A stretch of 64,000 nucleotides of DNA, from contig NZ_BMCE01000001.1 in the NCBI RefSeq assembly GCF_014635025.1, forward strand, positions 1,116,001 through 1,180,000, given 5' to 3'. This DNA comes from Fictibacillus barbaricus. GTDB taxonomy: Bacteria > Bacillota > Bacilli > Bacillales > Fictibacillaceae. The translations under genes and the position numbers were made by a program. Of this stretch, positions 25,456 to 33,651 are shown piece by piece; within the stretch, counting starts at the first letter, position 1; each line of letters begins with the position of its first letter. The notes beneath the pieces were generated by a model. The model worked only from the letters and a program-made list of their open reading frames with translations, had not been told where the DNA came from and did no database searches.

Positions 25456-25545
25456 CTATTACGCGTTCCAATAACCACTAACTGGTACGTTTGCAGCGTA
25501 TCCGTATGGATTTGGACATGGATAATGGATAGTCAATTCATATTT

Positions 25546-26220
25546 TTATTTATAAGCCTCATCTAAAATAATATATAGATAATCTACAAAACCACCTTTT
25601 GAGAACATAGTAACTTCATAGATATCACCAAGTTCGTTATAGACATAGGCTGTATCTGTGTCTGTAGTTTCTTCAATATCTGTTGGAAGTCCAGCTAGTT
25701 CTAAAGCTTTTGTTCTTTCTTCATCATCAAATAAAATTTCTTCATCAAAAACGGAATAAACTAAACGAGCAGCTTTTCCTTCTACAAAAGTAACGGCATA
25801 TTTCTCATTTTGGTAGTAGTGAACAACTGCTGGTACGAACTTAGTAGTCCCAGAATAACGGAATTGTATTTCTTCGGATCGTGTTGGTTGTCCCCACTTT
25901 TTGCTGATTTCTTTTTCAGAAAGGTGGGCAAGTTCACTCGCTACGAATTGAGTGTTGGTAGTTGAATAATCTGTTTCATCTGTGGGTGTATTTTCTTCGG
26001 CCGTATCTTCGACGTCTGTCGTATCTTCCTCTTCCGTCGGAGTTGCTTCTGCAGCATCCGTTTCTTTATCGTTTCCATCTGGAGTGGAAGCATTAGTAGA
26101 TACTTCCTTAGTAGCTTCAGTGTTTTCTGCTTCAGCTTGATTAGCTTGTTTGCTGTCCTTAGAACAAGCTGTAATCATAAGTATTCCAATTAATAAAATT
26201 AGAAGTAATAGTTTTTTCAT
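25546..26220 (-). CDS. lipoprotein with an acidic low-complexity linker
   Basis: A 224-residue lipoprotein: signal peptide with lipobox ITAC (Cys 19), then about 65 residues rich in Glu, Thr, Asp and Ala, then a compact domain from about residue 90 (VASELAHLSEKEISKKWGQP...). The domain has alternating beta-like strands (KYAVTFVEGKAARLVYSV, IYEVTMFSKGGFVDYLYIIL). I do not recognise the family; the KKWGQPTRSEE start resembles domains of secreted Bacillus proteins that measure or bind at the wall. It stands alone, transcribed against its neighbours. Confidence 0.8.
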   Translation of the reverse strand: MKKLLLLILLIGILMITACSKDSKQANQAEAENTEATKEVSTNASTPDGNDKETDAAEATPTEEEDTTDVEDTAEENTPTDETDYSTTNTQFVASELAHLSEKEISKKWGQPTRSEEIQFRYSGTTKFVPAVVHYYQNEKYAVTFVEGKAARLVYSVFDEEILFDDEERTKALELAGLPTDIEETTDTDTAYVYNELGDIYEVTMFSKGGFVDYLYIILDEAYK

Positions 26221-26524
26221 TATAATCCCTCATTATGTAATTCATTTAGTTAAATAGACAATAACAATGTTAACAAAAGAAAATGTAAATTGAAAATGAA
26301 AAGTATGGCAGATTAAGAAACTTATAGCCTTTAAAGAATAGAATGACATCTAAACCGATTCATTTCATAAAATAAGGGTAACTCCATTTAAAACAAAAAA
26401 AGTCATATTTAGGGTAGTCGGAGAAAAAATTTGGCAATATTTCATTTTTGTTAACCAATCATCTACAATATATGGTAGACATCTATTTATTGACGGTAAA
26501 CCATGAAGGGCAGGTGTGAAGGGG
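26221..26524. other. divergent promoter region, no gene seen
   Basis: About 300 AT-rich bases separate the lipoprotein gene (minus) from the exonuclease gene (plus). I see no recognisable operator, hairpin or small frame with a ribosome site. Confidence 0.5.
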
Positions 26525-27169
26525 ATGCAATATATTGTTTATGATTTAGAAATGACAAACCGATTGTCAGAAATTATTGAAATTGGTGCAATTCGAATGA
26601 GCGAAGTGAATGGTGAACTTAAGATCCTTGATACTTTTCAATCTTTTGTACAGCCAACGATGGATAAGTTAAATACACGTATAACGAACTTAACGGGAAT
26701 AACAAAGAAAGATTTAATTTCTGCACCTGTTTATACAGAGGCGATAGAAAATTTTAGATCGTGGATTGGACTTGAGGATTATTATCTGTGTTCTTGGGGA
26801 CCGGAGGATAAATGGGCACTCATAACTGATTCTTCCTTTCATCAATCAGAAATCGAGTGGATTATTAATCATAATGATCTACAGTTTCATTTTAGTCTCC
26901 TGCATGATAGTGAAAAAGGATTCAGGTATGGATTATCAAGAGCACTTCAAACGATGGAACTCGTGTATGAGGGATCAAAACATAGGGCATTGGATGATGC
27001 TATCAATACAGCACGGATTCTTCAAAAGATATATGGAAAGATTGAATTTAAAAAAAATCCAACCTCCTATTTAGAATCCAAGCTTTTTGAGCCGGAAAAA
27101 CTTGTATATAAAACAAAGACAGAAGAACATATTTCTCCATTTGCTTCATTATCTAAGTTATTTAACTAA
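26525..27169 (+). CDS. DEDDh-type 3'-5' exonuclease (KapD-like)
   Basis: A 214-residue protein starting at ATG 26525, with AGGTG eight bases upstream; GTG 26516 is possible. Exo I is VYDLEMT followed by IIEIGAI, Exo II contains SWGPEDKW, and Exo III is HRALDDAINTARI with the catalytic His. This is the RNase T / DNA polymerase epsilon class; KapD and Eri-1 type proteins are the nearest. It should trim 3' ends of RNA or DNA. The substrate is unknown, and no operon partner is seen. Confidence 0.85.
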   Translation: MQYIVYDLEMTNRLSEIIEIGAIRMSEVNGELKILDTFQSFVQPTMDKLNTRITNLTGITKKDLISAPVYTEAIENFRSWIGLEDYYLCSWGPEDKWALITDSSFHQSEIEWIINHNDLQFHFSLLHDSEKGFRYGLSRALQTMELVYEGSKHRALDDAINTARILQKIYGKIEFKKNPTSYLESKLFEPEKLVYKTKTEEHISPFASLSKLFN

Positions 27170-27385
27170 AGTATTTTTCAATAAAAATGTAAACCAATAA
27201 ATAAACTTGGATAACAAAAATAATCTATATGTGACTTTTGGCTTAATTATTCGATTTTTTTCGACATGATTTTGTAGGTATTATAGAGTGAAATCCATAA
27301 AAAGTAAGATATGTCGTCATTTGACGAATAGTATTTGTAGGAAAATGACCTTAGTTTCGCTAATAATGATAGCAGGGGGTGTTTA

Positions 27386-27616
27386 TTGGTGAATACTACA
27401 TACTACATAACCAATAAAAACAATCAATTATTGGAATTATTAAACACGATAGATTATTGCCTTACAGATGCACGTCTTGAGGAAGCTGATTCTATTATAA
27501 AGCTTAAAGAGGAATTGCTGGCAAATGACGGTATACATATAACTCCTGAACAAATAAACAAAATCATTTCTTTGTTGTTATCTTTTGTCCCTATAACAGT
27601 TAGGGAAGTAGGTTAA
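27386..27616 (+). CDS. hypothetical small protein
   Basis: A 76-residue protein of predicted helices (ELLNTIDYCLTDARLEEADSI, then PEQINKIISLLLSF). GCAGGGGG lies 6-9 bases before TTG 27386 and GTG 27389, either of which may start it. I do not recognise the family. TTCGACA at about 27258 and TGACGAA near 27321, upstream, match the Spo0A box TGNCGAA in one or the other orientation; this is a weak hint of sporulation control. Confidence 0.6.
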   Translation: MVNTTYYITNKNNQLLELLNTIDYCLTDARLEEADSIIKLKEELLANDGIHITPEQINKIISLLLSFVPITVREVG

Positions 27617-27620
27617 ACTC

Positions 27621-27649
27621 GAATCTCTTTTAAAGAGGTTCTTTTTTTT
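27621..27649 (+). terminator. rho-independent terminator
   Basis: GAATCTCTTT pairs with AAAGAGGTTC (with one G-T pair) and is followed by TTTTTTTT, five bases after the stop. Confidence 0.9.
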
Positions 27650-27717
27650 GTACTAAAAAACTTTTTTCGAATACACATATCTAAATATGAGGGTTGTTTT
27701 TTAAATAAAAAAAGGAG

Positions 27718-28431
27718 CTAGACATTGCTCCTCCTGAAATTTTCTTTCTCCTTTTTTGACTTGAGATCCTCAATCTCTTTTTTAAATCGTTTTTGCAGTG
27801 AACTTTGGTGTCCGTATAGAAAGATCATATCTCCTTCCTGAATTTCAGTTGTATAGCTATCTCTTCTGAGCGTAACATCTCCACGCTTAATGAAAAGAAC
27901 TACCAAATCATCATCCTGTTTGATGACATCTTTTAATTGTTTGCCGATAACAGAGGAATCTTTATGGATGGGGAGTTCGATCACAACATCTTCTTCATCA
28001 AAATACATAACATCCCGTAGCGGAAGGTCTGCTAAATTGTATTTCTTTTCCAGGTGGTTTTCAAAGGATTTCTTCATAAAGTTCTTAAGTTTTGGAATGG
28101 TTAAAATCAGATAAAGTGTTATCAATACCAGAATGATAATTCCAAGCTCTATTGAACGAAATTCCTCAGACAAAATGTTGCTTATTGAAGATATAATAAC
28201 AGCTAGTGAAAAGACTCCAAATAAGATGAGAAATGTACTTAACCGCCTTCTGATAGGATGTTCTAGAATTAACTCCGATTCACCAGTCGTAAATCCAGTG
28301 GCAGTGAACATTGAGATTACTTGAAAACGAGCAATTTCTTTCTTTAATCCTGTTAGTGTAAAAAGCAGAACATTGATTTCTATTACGATTGCGATTATTG
28401 CAAAATATAGTAGTGTGAATAAAAATCCCAC
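27718..28431 (-). CDS. membrane protein with a C-terminal RCK_C (TrkA-C) domain
   Basis: A 237-residue protein. Helices lie at about 5-25, 60-80 and 92-112; between the first two sits SMFTATGFTTGESELIL, reminiscent of the selectivity region of TrkH/KtrB. The C-terminal half (about 145-220: VVIELPIHKDSSVIGKQLKD...IQEGDMIFLYG) is a TrkA-C domain, a regulatory module of potassium and other ion carriers that binds small ligands such as nucleotides. It may be a regulator of, or subunit for, ion transport. It has no neighbour in the same transcript. Confidence 0.75.
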   Translation of the reverse strand: MGFLFTLLYFAIIAIVIEINVLLFTLTGLKKEIARFQVISMFTATGFTTGESELILEHPIRRRLSTFLILFGVFSLAVIISSISNILSEEFRSIELGIIILVLITLYLILTIPKLKNFMKKSFENHLEKKYNLADLPLRDVMYFDEEDVVIELPIHKDSSVIGKQLKDVIKQDDDLVVLFIKRGDVTLRRDSYTTEIQEGDMIFLYGHQSSLQKRFKKEIEDLKSKKEKENFRRSNV

Positions 28432-28565
28432 AAAGGCACCTCCTGTCTAAATTCTTCTATAATGTCTATACCCTTAATCTTCTTATGATAGGCGGTTTAA
28501 TAAAATTTCAATTTTTTCATAAAAGGCTGCTGCTCCTCATATAGTTGGTACGGGAGGGGATGAAA

Positions 28566-28724
28566 ATGACTGGTTTTCTTATTACCTTAGTACCGGCGGG
28601 CTTGTTGTGCGGAGGAGTAGCTTTACTCATTCATTCTTTTGTAAAAAAGGACTCGTATCAGTATGACCAAGAAAACCTCTGGGAAGACACATCTCTAACA
28701 TCAGAAGATTATCGGATCAAATAG
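28566..28724 (+). CDS. small single-span membrane protein
   Basis: A 52-residue frame with a perfect ribosome site (GGGAGGGG, seven bases before ATG 28566). Residues 1-24 (MTGFLITLVPAGLLCGGVALL...) form one hydrophobic helix. The tail KKDSYQYDQENLWEDTSL is charged and probably cytoplasmic. The start-site quality and the membrane/tail layout support coding. Function is unknown. It is transcribed toward the SGNH hydrolase gene 74 bases away. Confidence 0.65.
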   Translation: MTGFLITLVPAGLLCGGVALLIHSFVKKDSYQYDQENLWEDTSLTSEDYRIK

Positions 28725-28798
28725 CACATTTATTACTTGATATTTTCCCTCGTTATGGTAAAAAGTAATATAACAATAACTAGAATTGAGGATATAAT

Positions 28799-29536
28799 GT
28801 GAGGAAAGTATCAACGAAATGGTTAATTAGCGGAGTAGTTCTGGCTATACTTTTTTTTACTATATTTCAAGTGTTCGATAAAACAGAAGGTGCTAGTGAT
28901 ACAGATACCATTAAGATTGTTGCTCTTGGCGATTCATTGACATATGGTGTTGGAGATCCATCTAAAACAGGATATATAGGCATCGTCAGAAGAAATATTC
29001 AACAGCAAACTGGCCGTAATGTCATTGTTAATAATTTTGGAATCAGCGGTCAAAGATCGGATCAACTTTTGAGGCAGTTAGATAATGGTGTCGTCATTAA
29101 AGCATTAAAACAAGCTGATCATATTTTTGTTTTTATTGGAACAAATGACTTTAGGCATGCTGCAGGATGGAATTTTCGCCAGCTTCCACAGCAGCCCCTT
29201 TTGCTTGGAAAAGAAAAGCTAAGAAACAATTTGAGTAAGACGCTAACCGTTGTAAGAGAGAATAATTCGTTTGCCCCCGTCTATGTACTTGGTCTGTATA
29301 ATCCTTATTTTGGTGAAGAATATGATCCAGCAGCACCAGAAAGTATTAAGTCATGGAATCAAGTGATCATCGAGGCCAGCAGAGAGAGTACACTTACTAA
29401 ATACATCTCAACTTATGAGTTATATGAAGATGTTGAGAAAGAAATGTATTTTGCAGATTCATTACATCCAAACAGAAGAGGATATAACAAATTGGGGAAC
29501 TGGGTATATAATCAATGGAAACCTTTAAATCAATAG
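28799..29536 (+). CDS. secreted or membrane-anchored SGNH hydrolase (GDSL lipase/esterase)
   Basis: A 245-residue protein with an N-terminal hydrophobic helix (about 8-25) and a GDSL esterase domain. Block I is IVALGDSLTYG (catalytic Ser about 44), block II has NNFGISGQ, block III is FIGTNDF, and block V is DSLHPNRRGY with the Asp-x-x-His pair. It is similar in size and layout to YpmR-type proteins of Bacillus. It should remove acyl or acetyl groups from lipids or polymers outside the cell. GTG 28799 is the start; GAGGAT lies four bases upstream. Confidence 0.85.
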   Translation: MRKVSTKWLISGVVLAILFFTIFQVFDKTEGASDTDTIKIVALGDSLTYGVGDPSKTGYIGIVRRNIQQQTGRNVIVNNFGISGQRSDQLLRQLDNGVVIKALKQADHIFVFIGTNDFRHAAGWNFRQLPQQPLLLGKEKLRNNLSKTLTVVRENNSFAPVYVLGLYNPYFGEEYDPAAPESIKSWNQVIIEASRESTLTKYISTYELYEDVEKEMYFADSLHPNRRGYNKLGNWVYNQWKPLNQ

Positions 29537-29652
29537 CAATCTCCACGGAAATTTATTCTGGATCGAATTATCCTTTTGAAACAATGTGAGATTCAGAAGC
29601 AGGAAAACCTGATATCGTATGAGAGAAATTATCTCTTGCTTATGTATAAAGA

Positions 29653-29676
29653 AAAACCGGGGGATCCCCGGTTTTA
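29653..29676. terminator. bidirectional terminator between convergent genes
   Basis: AACCGGGG and CCCCGGTT form an 8-bp stem around GAT, followed on the plus strand by TTTAC and on the minus strand by TTTTTC. It separates the SGNH gene from the small minus-strand gene. Confidence 0.75.
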
Positions 29677-29868
29677 CTTTTTGAATTGAGTATCTAATTT
29701 TCCGTTCATATCAATTAAGAACCCGATTTCACGGCCTAATAACTCACCAAGTTCTTTTGCTTTCTTTTCACTCTCGTTTTTTATCTGCTCAATCGTTAAT
29801 TCTCCTTTTAACTTCGAAGCACCAACGATAATGCTTAATTCGCCCTTTTCAAAAAATACAATCTTCAT
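29674..29868 (-). CDS. hypothetical small soluble protein
   Basis: A 64-residue protein, beginning with a beta hairpin (KIVFFEKGELSIIVGASK), then a helix (IEQIKNESEKKAKELGELLG), then IGFLIDMNGKL. GGGAGGTATTGTAA precedes the start on the minus strand, a good ribosome site. I do not recognise the family. The gap from 29869 to 30203 is AT-rich and holds only divergent promoter sequence. Confidence 0.65.
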   Translation of the reverse strand: MKIVFFEKGELSIIVGASKLKGELTIEQIKNESEKKAKELGELLGREIGFLIDMNGKLDTQFKK

Positions 29869-30203
29869 TTACAATACCTCCCTGAAAAATAGAACCTTTT
29901 ACATATTTCGCTTATTTTATTAGGCTTATGGGGTAGTGATTAGAATATGGAAAAACCTTCATGGTGAAACTTTTAACTAGAATAAATACGTGTATTGCCT
30001 TTTTTCTTAACAAAATTTATGTATGTTGACAAGATTATGTCCTAGTAATAGGATTCGCTGAAATCTTTTGTTCTATTCTGGACGAAAGAAGGGGGCATTT
30101 ATTTATATATGTTTTAGTAAATATGAGTAAATAAATGTAAGCATAGATCCAAAATCATGTTAAAATAGAAAGATACATAATGAAATTTTCGGAGTGATCT
30201 TCT

Positions 30204-30893
30204 TTGGAAAAATGGCTAGAGATATTGATGCTTACTGGTAAAGTCATATGGGTACAGATTCAAACCGTTATTAACCCCATAATCGAATTGATTGAAAGCA
30301 GCCTGAATGTTTTCTGGTTTGTTTTTGTTTTAACTGTAATCGCAGGATATCTGTTACTTGGCATAATCAATAAAGGGATTACCTTTTATCATGCACATAA
30401 TTTCATCCACCGTAAGATGGCTGTTGAATCAGCACAAGATATTGAATTTACTATATTTATAAAGTCTTTATGGCAAAAAGACCCTTCTAAAGGACTAGTA
30501 GCAAATGCAAAGTCGGCCAAGAGCAGATACCTGCAATTCAATGCCCAAGAGCGTCTCTATGTTCAATCGTATCTACAGCATCGCCTTAGATTTTTGCGTA
30601 CAAATCAACCGCTTTTTATACTTGGAGCTGTTTTTATCGGATTGATCTCCAGCATAGCTGTTGAGGTATTGCATCTTGAAGCTGTTCAACTTACTGCTGA
30701 AAATATATTAAAAACAACGCTTTTTGTACTAGTTTGGCTTTTTCTTATGCAATCGAAATATGTATCCGTAAAAAAGCAAACTTATCATCATCTTGCTTGG
30801 TTACAAGAAACGAATAGATCAGCGACCATTGATTATATACCAGAAGAAGATAAGGTTGTATCAATGGAAAAAGAAAACAACCCTGCGTATTAA
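30204..30893 (+). CDS. hypothetical membrane protein
   Basis: A 229-residue protein starting at TTG 30204 after CGGAGTGATC. It has likely helices at about 5-25, 35-57, 137-158 and 165-185, and a soluble stretch between residues 65 and 130 rich in basic and aromatic residues (SAKSRYLQFNAQERLYVQSYLQHRL). I do not recognise the family. Its last codon overlaps the end of the convergent glycosylase gene by four bases. Confidence 0.65.
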   Translation: MEKWLEILMLTGKVIWVQIQTVINPIIELIESSLNVFWFVFVLTVIAGYLLLGIINKGITFYHAHNFIHRKMAVESAQDIEFTIFIKSLWQKDPSKGLVANAKSAKSRYLQFNAQERLYVQSYLQHRLRFLRTNQPLFILGAVFIGLISSIAVEVLHLEAVQLTAENILKTTLFVLVWLFLMQSKYVSVKKQTYHHLAWLQETNRSATIDYIPEEDKVVSMEKENNPAY

Positions 30894-31465
30894 CGCGATA
30901 CGTAAGGGTTGTTTTTTATCCAAAATCGATATGGATAATGAATAGCTTCTTCAGCATACTGAATCCCGATCCTTGGGCCAGATGCGATTTGATAAGGTTT
31001 GACCTCTAGTCCTTCCTCGATTCTTATACCACCTGCATTTAGCTTATTACCATTATCCTGTAGGCTGAAACCCATACTTTTTGAAAGTTTGCCAGGCCCA
31101 TTTGTTAACAGAATATCATTCTTTATTCTTCCTCTTCTTTCCCTCATTATCTCGATTCCTCTTACAGGTTCGATCGCCCTGATTAAAATGGCTTCAGGCT
31201 TATCGAATGGCCCCGATACAATATTAAAGCAAACGTGCATTCCATAGATAAAGTAGGTGTATATGGTGCCTGCATGGTGAAACATGACTTCTGTTCTTGC
31301 TGTTCTTCGATTTCCGAAGGAGTGGGCAGCCCGATCTTCTGGTCCTAAATATGCTTCTGTTTCAACGATATATCCTGTTGTAACTCCTTCGTTACTTTCA
31401 TGAATGAGTTCCATTCCTAGAAGTTTTTTTGCCAAAGCAAGGGTTGGTAAGCTCCATAAGTCCAT
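30890..31465 (-). CDS. 3-methyladenine DNA glycosylase (AAG/MPG family)
   Basis: A 191-residue enzyme of the alkyladenine glycosylase family, the usual length. GYIVETEAYLGPEDRAAHSF carries the catalytic Glu, FHHAGTIYTYFIYGMHVCFNIV the base-flipping Tyr and the pocket His, and AILIRAIEP and LTNGPGKLSKSMG complete the fold (YxlJ-like). It removes alkylated or deaminated purines from DNA as the first step of base excision repair. AAAAGGAGAATAAT precedes ATG 31465. Confidence 0.92.
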   Translation of the reverse strand: MDLWSLPTLALAKKLLGMELIHESNEGVTTGYIVETEAYLGPEDRAAHSFGNRRTARTEVMFHHAGTIYTYFIYGMHVCFNIVSGPFDKPEAILIRAIEPVRGIEIMRERRGRIKNDILLTNGPGKLSKSMGFSLQDNGNKLNAGGIRIEEGLEVKPYQIASGPRIGIQYAEEAIHYPYRFWIKNNPYVSR

Positions 31466-31630
31466 ATTATTCTCCTTTTATGTATGACTTTTGCATTAAA
31501 TAAGTACAATAGAAAATAGGAGTTTGTTGTATTATGTTTCCTTTTGTCGAAGTTTTACAAACGTTAAAAAAAGGAAATATGGTAAGGGCAAAGAAGTTTT
31601 TATAAAGCAAATAAATGGGAGGCGTTTAAT

Positions 31631-31795
31631 GTGGATGGTTGGGTAAATGAAACTGGGATCTATGAGAATCTCTCCAAAAGACGCTGGGAATACTGGGAAG
31701 TAAGCCAACAAGGTATTAAGACGATGGTTTCCTGGCTGTGCTGGAATGCGCCTAATTCTGTTTATGAACAATGGAGTAAATCTGTCTTACATTAA
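31631..31795 (+). CDS. tryptophan-rich small protein
   Basis: A 54-residue frame starting at GTG 31631, eight bases after GGGAGG. The product has six Trp (GWVNET, RRWEYWEV, SWLCWNA, QWSKS) and no membrane helix. A terminator follows 18 bases after its stop (31813), which supports a real transcript. I do not recognise the family. Confidence 0.6.
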   Translation: MDGWVNETGIYENLSKRRWEYWEVSQQGIKTMVSWLCWNAPNSVYEQWSKSVLH

Positions 31796-31812
31796 ACACA
31801 TGAACTAGCTTT

Positions 31813-31845
31813 AAAGTTCCTTTCTGCTGAAGGAACTTTTTTATT
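31813..31845 (+). terminator. rho-independent terminator
   Basis: AAAGTTCCTT pairs with AAGGAACTTT (10 bp) around TCTGCTG, then TTTATTT. Confidence 0.85.
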
Positions 31846-31909
31846 TGGTTCTTTTGCTTGAATCTTCTTTTATGTGGTTAAAATGTTTAACAAAAAGGAG
31901 AAGATTGGG

Positions 31910-32098
31910 ATGAATCATAATAAAGGTCAGCTGCGCAGAGCAGTTGAAGGACGTAAACAGCGCTTGATCCAACATCTAATTCATAAAGGTCTTTACGGGT
32001 ATGAAGATCACAGGCACCTTATTGAGTATACGCTAACTGAACTAGAGATGGAATGGAAAAATGCCCAATTCATTGATCACGAGAATCATATTAGCTGA
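31910..32098 (+). CDS. small basic protein resembling Fur-regulated basic protein A (FbpA-like)
   Basis: A 62-residue protein starting at ATG 31910, nine bases after AAGGAG. LRRAVEGRKQRLIQHLIHKG followed by LIEYTLTELEMEW is the pattern of the small FbpA-type proteins of Bacillus, thought to act with the small RNA FsrA in iron sparing. I see no Fur box in the 65 bases upstream, so iron control is not supported here and the family link rests on the protein pattern alone. Confidence 0.6.
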   Translation: MNHNKGQLRRAVEGRKQRLIQHLIHKGLYGYEDHRHLIEYTLTELEMEWKNAQFIDHENHIS

Positions 32099-32146
32099 TT
32101 TTTTTAAATAGTAAAAAAACAGTTCCTTGTCTATAACTGATTCTGG

Positions 32147-32152
32147 TATAAT
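32147..32152 (+). promoter_or_regulatory. -10 element of the riboswitch transcript
   Basis: TATAAT stands about 58 bases before the aptamer. The best -35 at 18 bases is TTCCTT, which is weak. Confidence 0.45.
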
Positions 32153-32204
32153 ATCCCTATAAGCGGGAAAATGGTCTTGTTTTCGCGACAAAATTTGAGG
32201 AAAT

Positions 32205-32322
32205 TTGCCATAAATCGTTTGATAAAGGCAAACTCGCTGAAAAGTGAGGACGCAAAGCTATAGGGGCTTCATTTTAAAATATGCCAGCCAGCTACCTTAC
32301 GAAATTATCCTTCGATTTATGA
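32205..32322 (+). promoter_or_regulatory. cyclic-di-GMP-I riboswitch (GEMM)
   Basis: AAAGGCAAACTCGCTGAAAA, GTGAGGACGCAAAGC and CAGCCAGCTACC are the class I cyclic-di-GMP aptamer signature. CTCGCT/AGTGAG is closed by a GAAA tetraloop, which docks on the second helix, and ATAAATCG (32210-32217) pairs exactly with CGATTTAT (32313-32320) to form the closing P1 helix. No T-tailed hairpin follows. TATCC at about 32305 could pair with GGATA at the ribosome site (32334-32338), so control is probably on translation of the small gene at 32342. Confidence 0.92.
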
Positions 32323-32341
32323 ATCAATTGGGGGGATATCA

Positions 32342-32527
32342 ATGGATAACCACTTGCTGTTGCTTTCATGGTCTGCAATTGGTTTTTATTTAGCAATTAT
32401 CTTTTGTGTTTGCTTGGTACTATATTTTACAGGAAATATACTTAAAAAAGATACACGGATTATAGATGTGTTTACTAATATCCTTATCATTATAGGTGCT
32501 ATTGCTTGGGTTGTGATTACCAGTTAA
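32342..32527 (+). CDS. 61-residue membrane peptide under a cyclic-di-GMP riboswitch
   Basis: A small protein with two hydrophobic helices (about 5-30 and 42-59) joined by a charged loop KKDTRIIDV. ATG 32342 has the strong ribosome site GGGGGGAT. I do not recognise the family. The only clue to its role is the riboswitch: its level should follow cyclic-di-GMP, which places it in motility, biofilm or surface behaviour. The next gene (32620) has its own start site and may or may not be on the same transcript. Confidence 0.75.
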   Translation: MDNHLLLLSWSAIGFYLAIIFCVCLVLYFTGNILKKDTRIIDVFTNILIIIGAIAWVVITS

Positions 32528-32619
32528 TCGTTAGATTTAAAAATTTCCAAATTTTTAGTAAGGATTCACTTAAAAGCCCCACGTTATAATGTATTCATAG
32601 AAGAGAGGGGGCTTACCAA

Positions 32620-32808
32620 TTGAATACTAATTTAAAAATAAACCTTACAGACGAAGAAAAAGAGCTGCTGGTTGAATCATTATTAAGCCAAGGTTATGCA
32701 TATGAAGTTGTGGACTCTGAACTAAAAGATCTAGAATATGAGTTAAAGCCAGGTTACGAGTCAAAAGTAAGAAAATTGAACAGTCTATTAAAAAAATTAC
32801 ATAGTTAA
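32620..32808 (+). CDS. hypothetical small helical protein
   Basis: A 62-residue charged protein starting at TTG 32620 after GAGAGGGGG. LTDEEKELLVESLLSQGYAYE and the C-terminal VRKLNSLLKKLHS predict two helices. I do not recognise the family. A terminator follows. Confidence 0.6.
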   Translation: MNTNLKINLTDEEKELLVESLLSQGYAYEVVDSELKDLEYELKPGYESKVRKLNSLLKKLHS

Positions 32809-32812
32809 AAAA

Positions 32813-32850
32813 TAAAGCAAAAGGCCCGAAAAGCGGTTCTTTTGCTTTTT
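32813..32850. terminator. bidirectional terminator
   Basis: AAAGCAAAAG pairs with CTTTTGCTTT around a GC-containing loop, with T-runs on both strands. It separates the convergent small genes at 32620 and 32854. Confidence 0.8.
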
Positions 32851-32853
32851 ATA

Positions 32854-33066
32854 TTAAGTATCGAGTAATCCTTTTCTTCTAGCTTCCATGCGCCATTCAG
32901 CTTCTTTAACTAATCTTCTAGGAAGTTTGCCCCTGTTTTTTAAGAATGACCAATACGTTAAATATTGTTTGGGTCTGGATCCAGGGGAAACATTTCTTGC
33001 GTACTCCCACCAAGATATTTCATTTGCTTCTAATCGGATTAGAAAAAGATCATCGCCTTTTACCAT
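32854..33066 (-). CDS. hypothetical small basic protein
   Basis: A 70-residue protein rich in Trp, Arg and Lys (ISWWEYARNVSPGSRPKQYL, then RLVKEAEWRMEARRKGLL). I set the start at the ATG ending at 33066, seven bases after AGGAG; a GTG three codons earlier is possible. It lacks membrane helices. I do not recognise the family, though the charge suggests nucleic acid or membrane-surface contact. Confidence 0.6.
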   Translation of the reverse strand: MVKGDDLFLIRLEANEISWWEYARNVSPGSRPKQYLTYWSFLKNRGKLPRRLVKEAEWRMEARRKGLLDT

Positions 33067-33283
33067 AAAACTCACTCCTGTCTAGCCTTTCATTACCAAT
33101 AGTATGGACGGATTTTAATAAAATAACCGAAAAAAATCATGGCACTTTATTTTATGAATATTTATTTCATTCTGTTTAGGACAAAAAGTAATTTTTTAGT
33201 TAGGCAGGAAATAAGTTATGAAGCTTGAATCTTTAAGTTACATAAAAGGAAGAACGTGCTTATGAAAAAGGGGGGTGGTCCTG

Positions 33284-33547
33284 TTGGAGCAAGTGCTTAT
33301 GTTTTCCACACTGCTAGCTCCTTTAGTAACAGCGTTGATGGAGCTCTTAAAACGTACTTTCCCGATTCCTAAGAAATATATACCGTTCACCAGTTTTATT
33401 GTTGGATTATTGATCGGTTTACTAGCATCTCCTTTTACAGGTATGAATATTGAACTGCGTTTGTGGTCTGGAGGAATCGCAGGCTTGGCAGCAACTGGAT
33501 TGTATGAAATCGGCAAGAAAAGTAAAAAATCAAAAAGAGCCTGTTAG
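33284..33547 (+). CDS. holin-like protein (phage A118 Hol118 type)
   Basis: An 87-residue protein starting at TTG 33284, with AAGGGGGG about ten bases upstream. Two or three hydrophobic helices, the pattern MFSTLLAPLVTALMELLKRTF and RLWSGGIAGLAATGLYEIG, and a basic tail KKSKKSKRAC match the A118 holin family. Holins form pores that let lysins reach the wall. No endolysin, tail or integrase gene is nearby, so this is either a lone domesticated holin or a prophage leftover. Confidence 0.7.
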   Translation: MEQVLMFSTLLAPLVTALMELLKRTFPIPKKYIPFTSFIVGLLIGLLASPFTGMNIELRLWSGGIAGLAATGLYEIGKKSKKSKRAC

Positions 33548-33651
33548 GAGTATTTATTGGCAGCCTTTTCATGTTTTCATAAAAAGGGTTTAAAAATACC
33601 AATACAGTGAATAGATTATAGTAAGAAAATAATGTGAGGCGGTGAATTATC

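Noticed and set aside
25463-25540. 25-codon minus-strand frame rich in Pro, Tyr and Gly
   Set aside because: No ribosome site, TTG start only, and it overlaps no conserved pattern I know; possibly a remnant but not supportable as a gene.
27386-27616. Spo0E-like phosphatase
   Set aside because: Size and helix content fit, but the SQELD signature of Spo0E proteins is absent.
31910-32098. Iron control of the FbpA-like gene
   Set aside because: I found no Fur-box-like sequence in its short upstream region, in contrast to the clear boxes near 8020 and 9358.
33284-33547. Prophage at the holin gene
   Set aside because: Neighbours are small chromosomal genes; no integrase, terminase, structural or lysin genes are visible.
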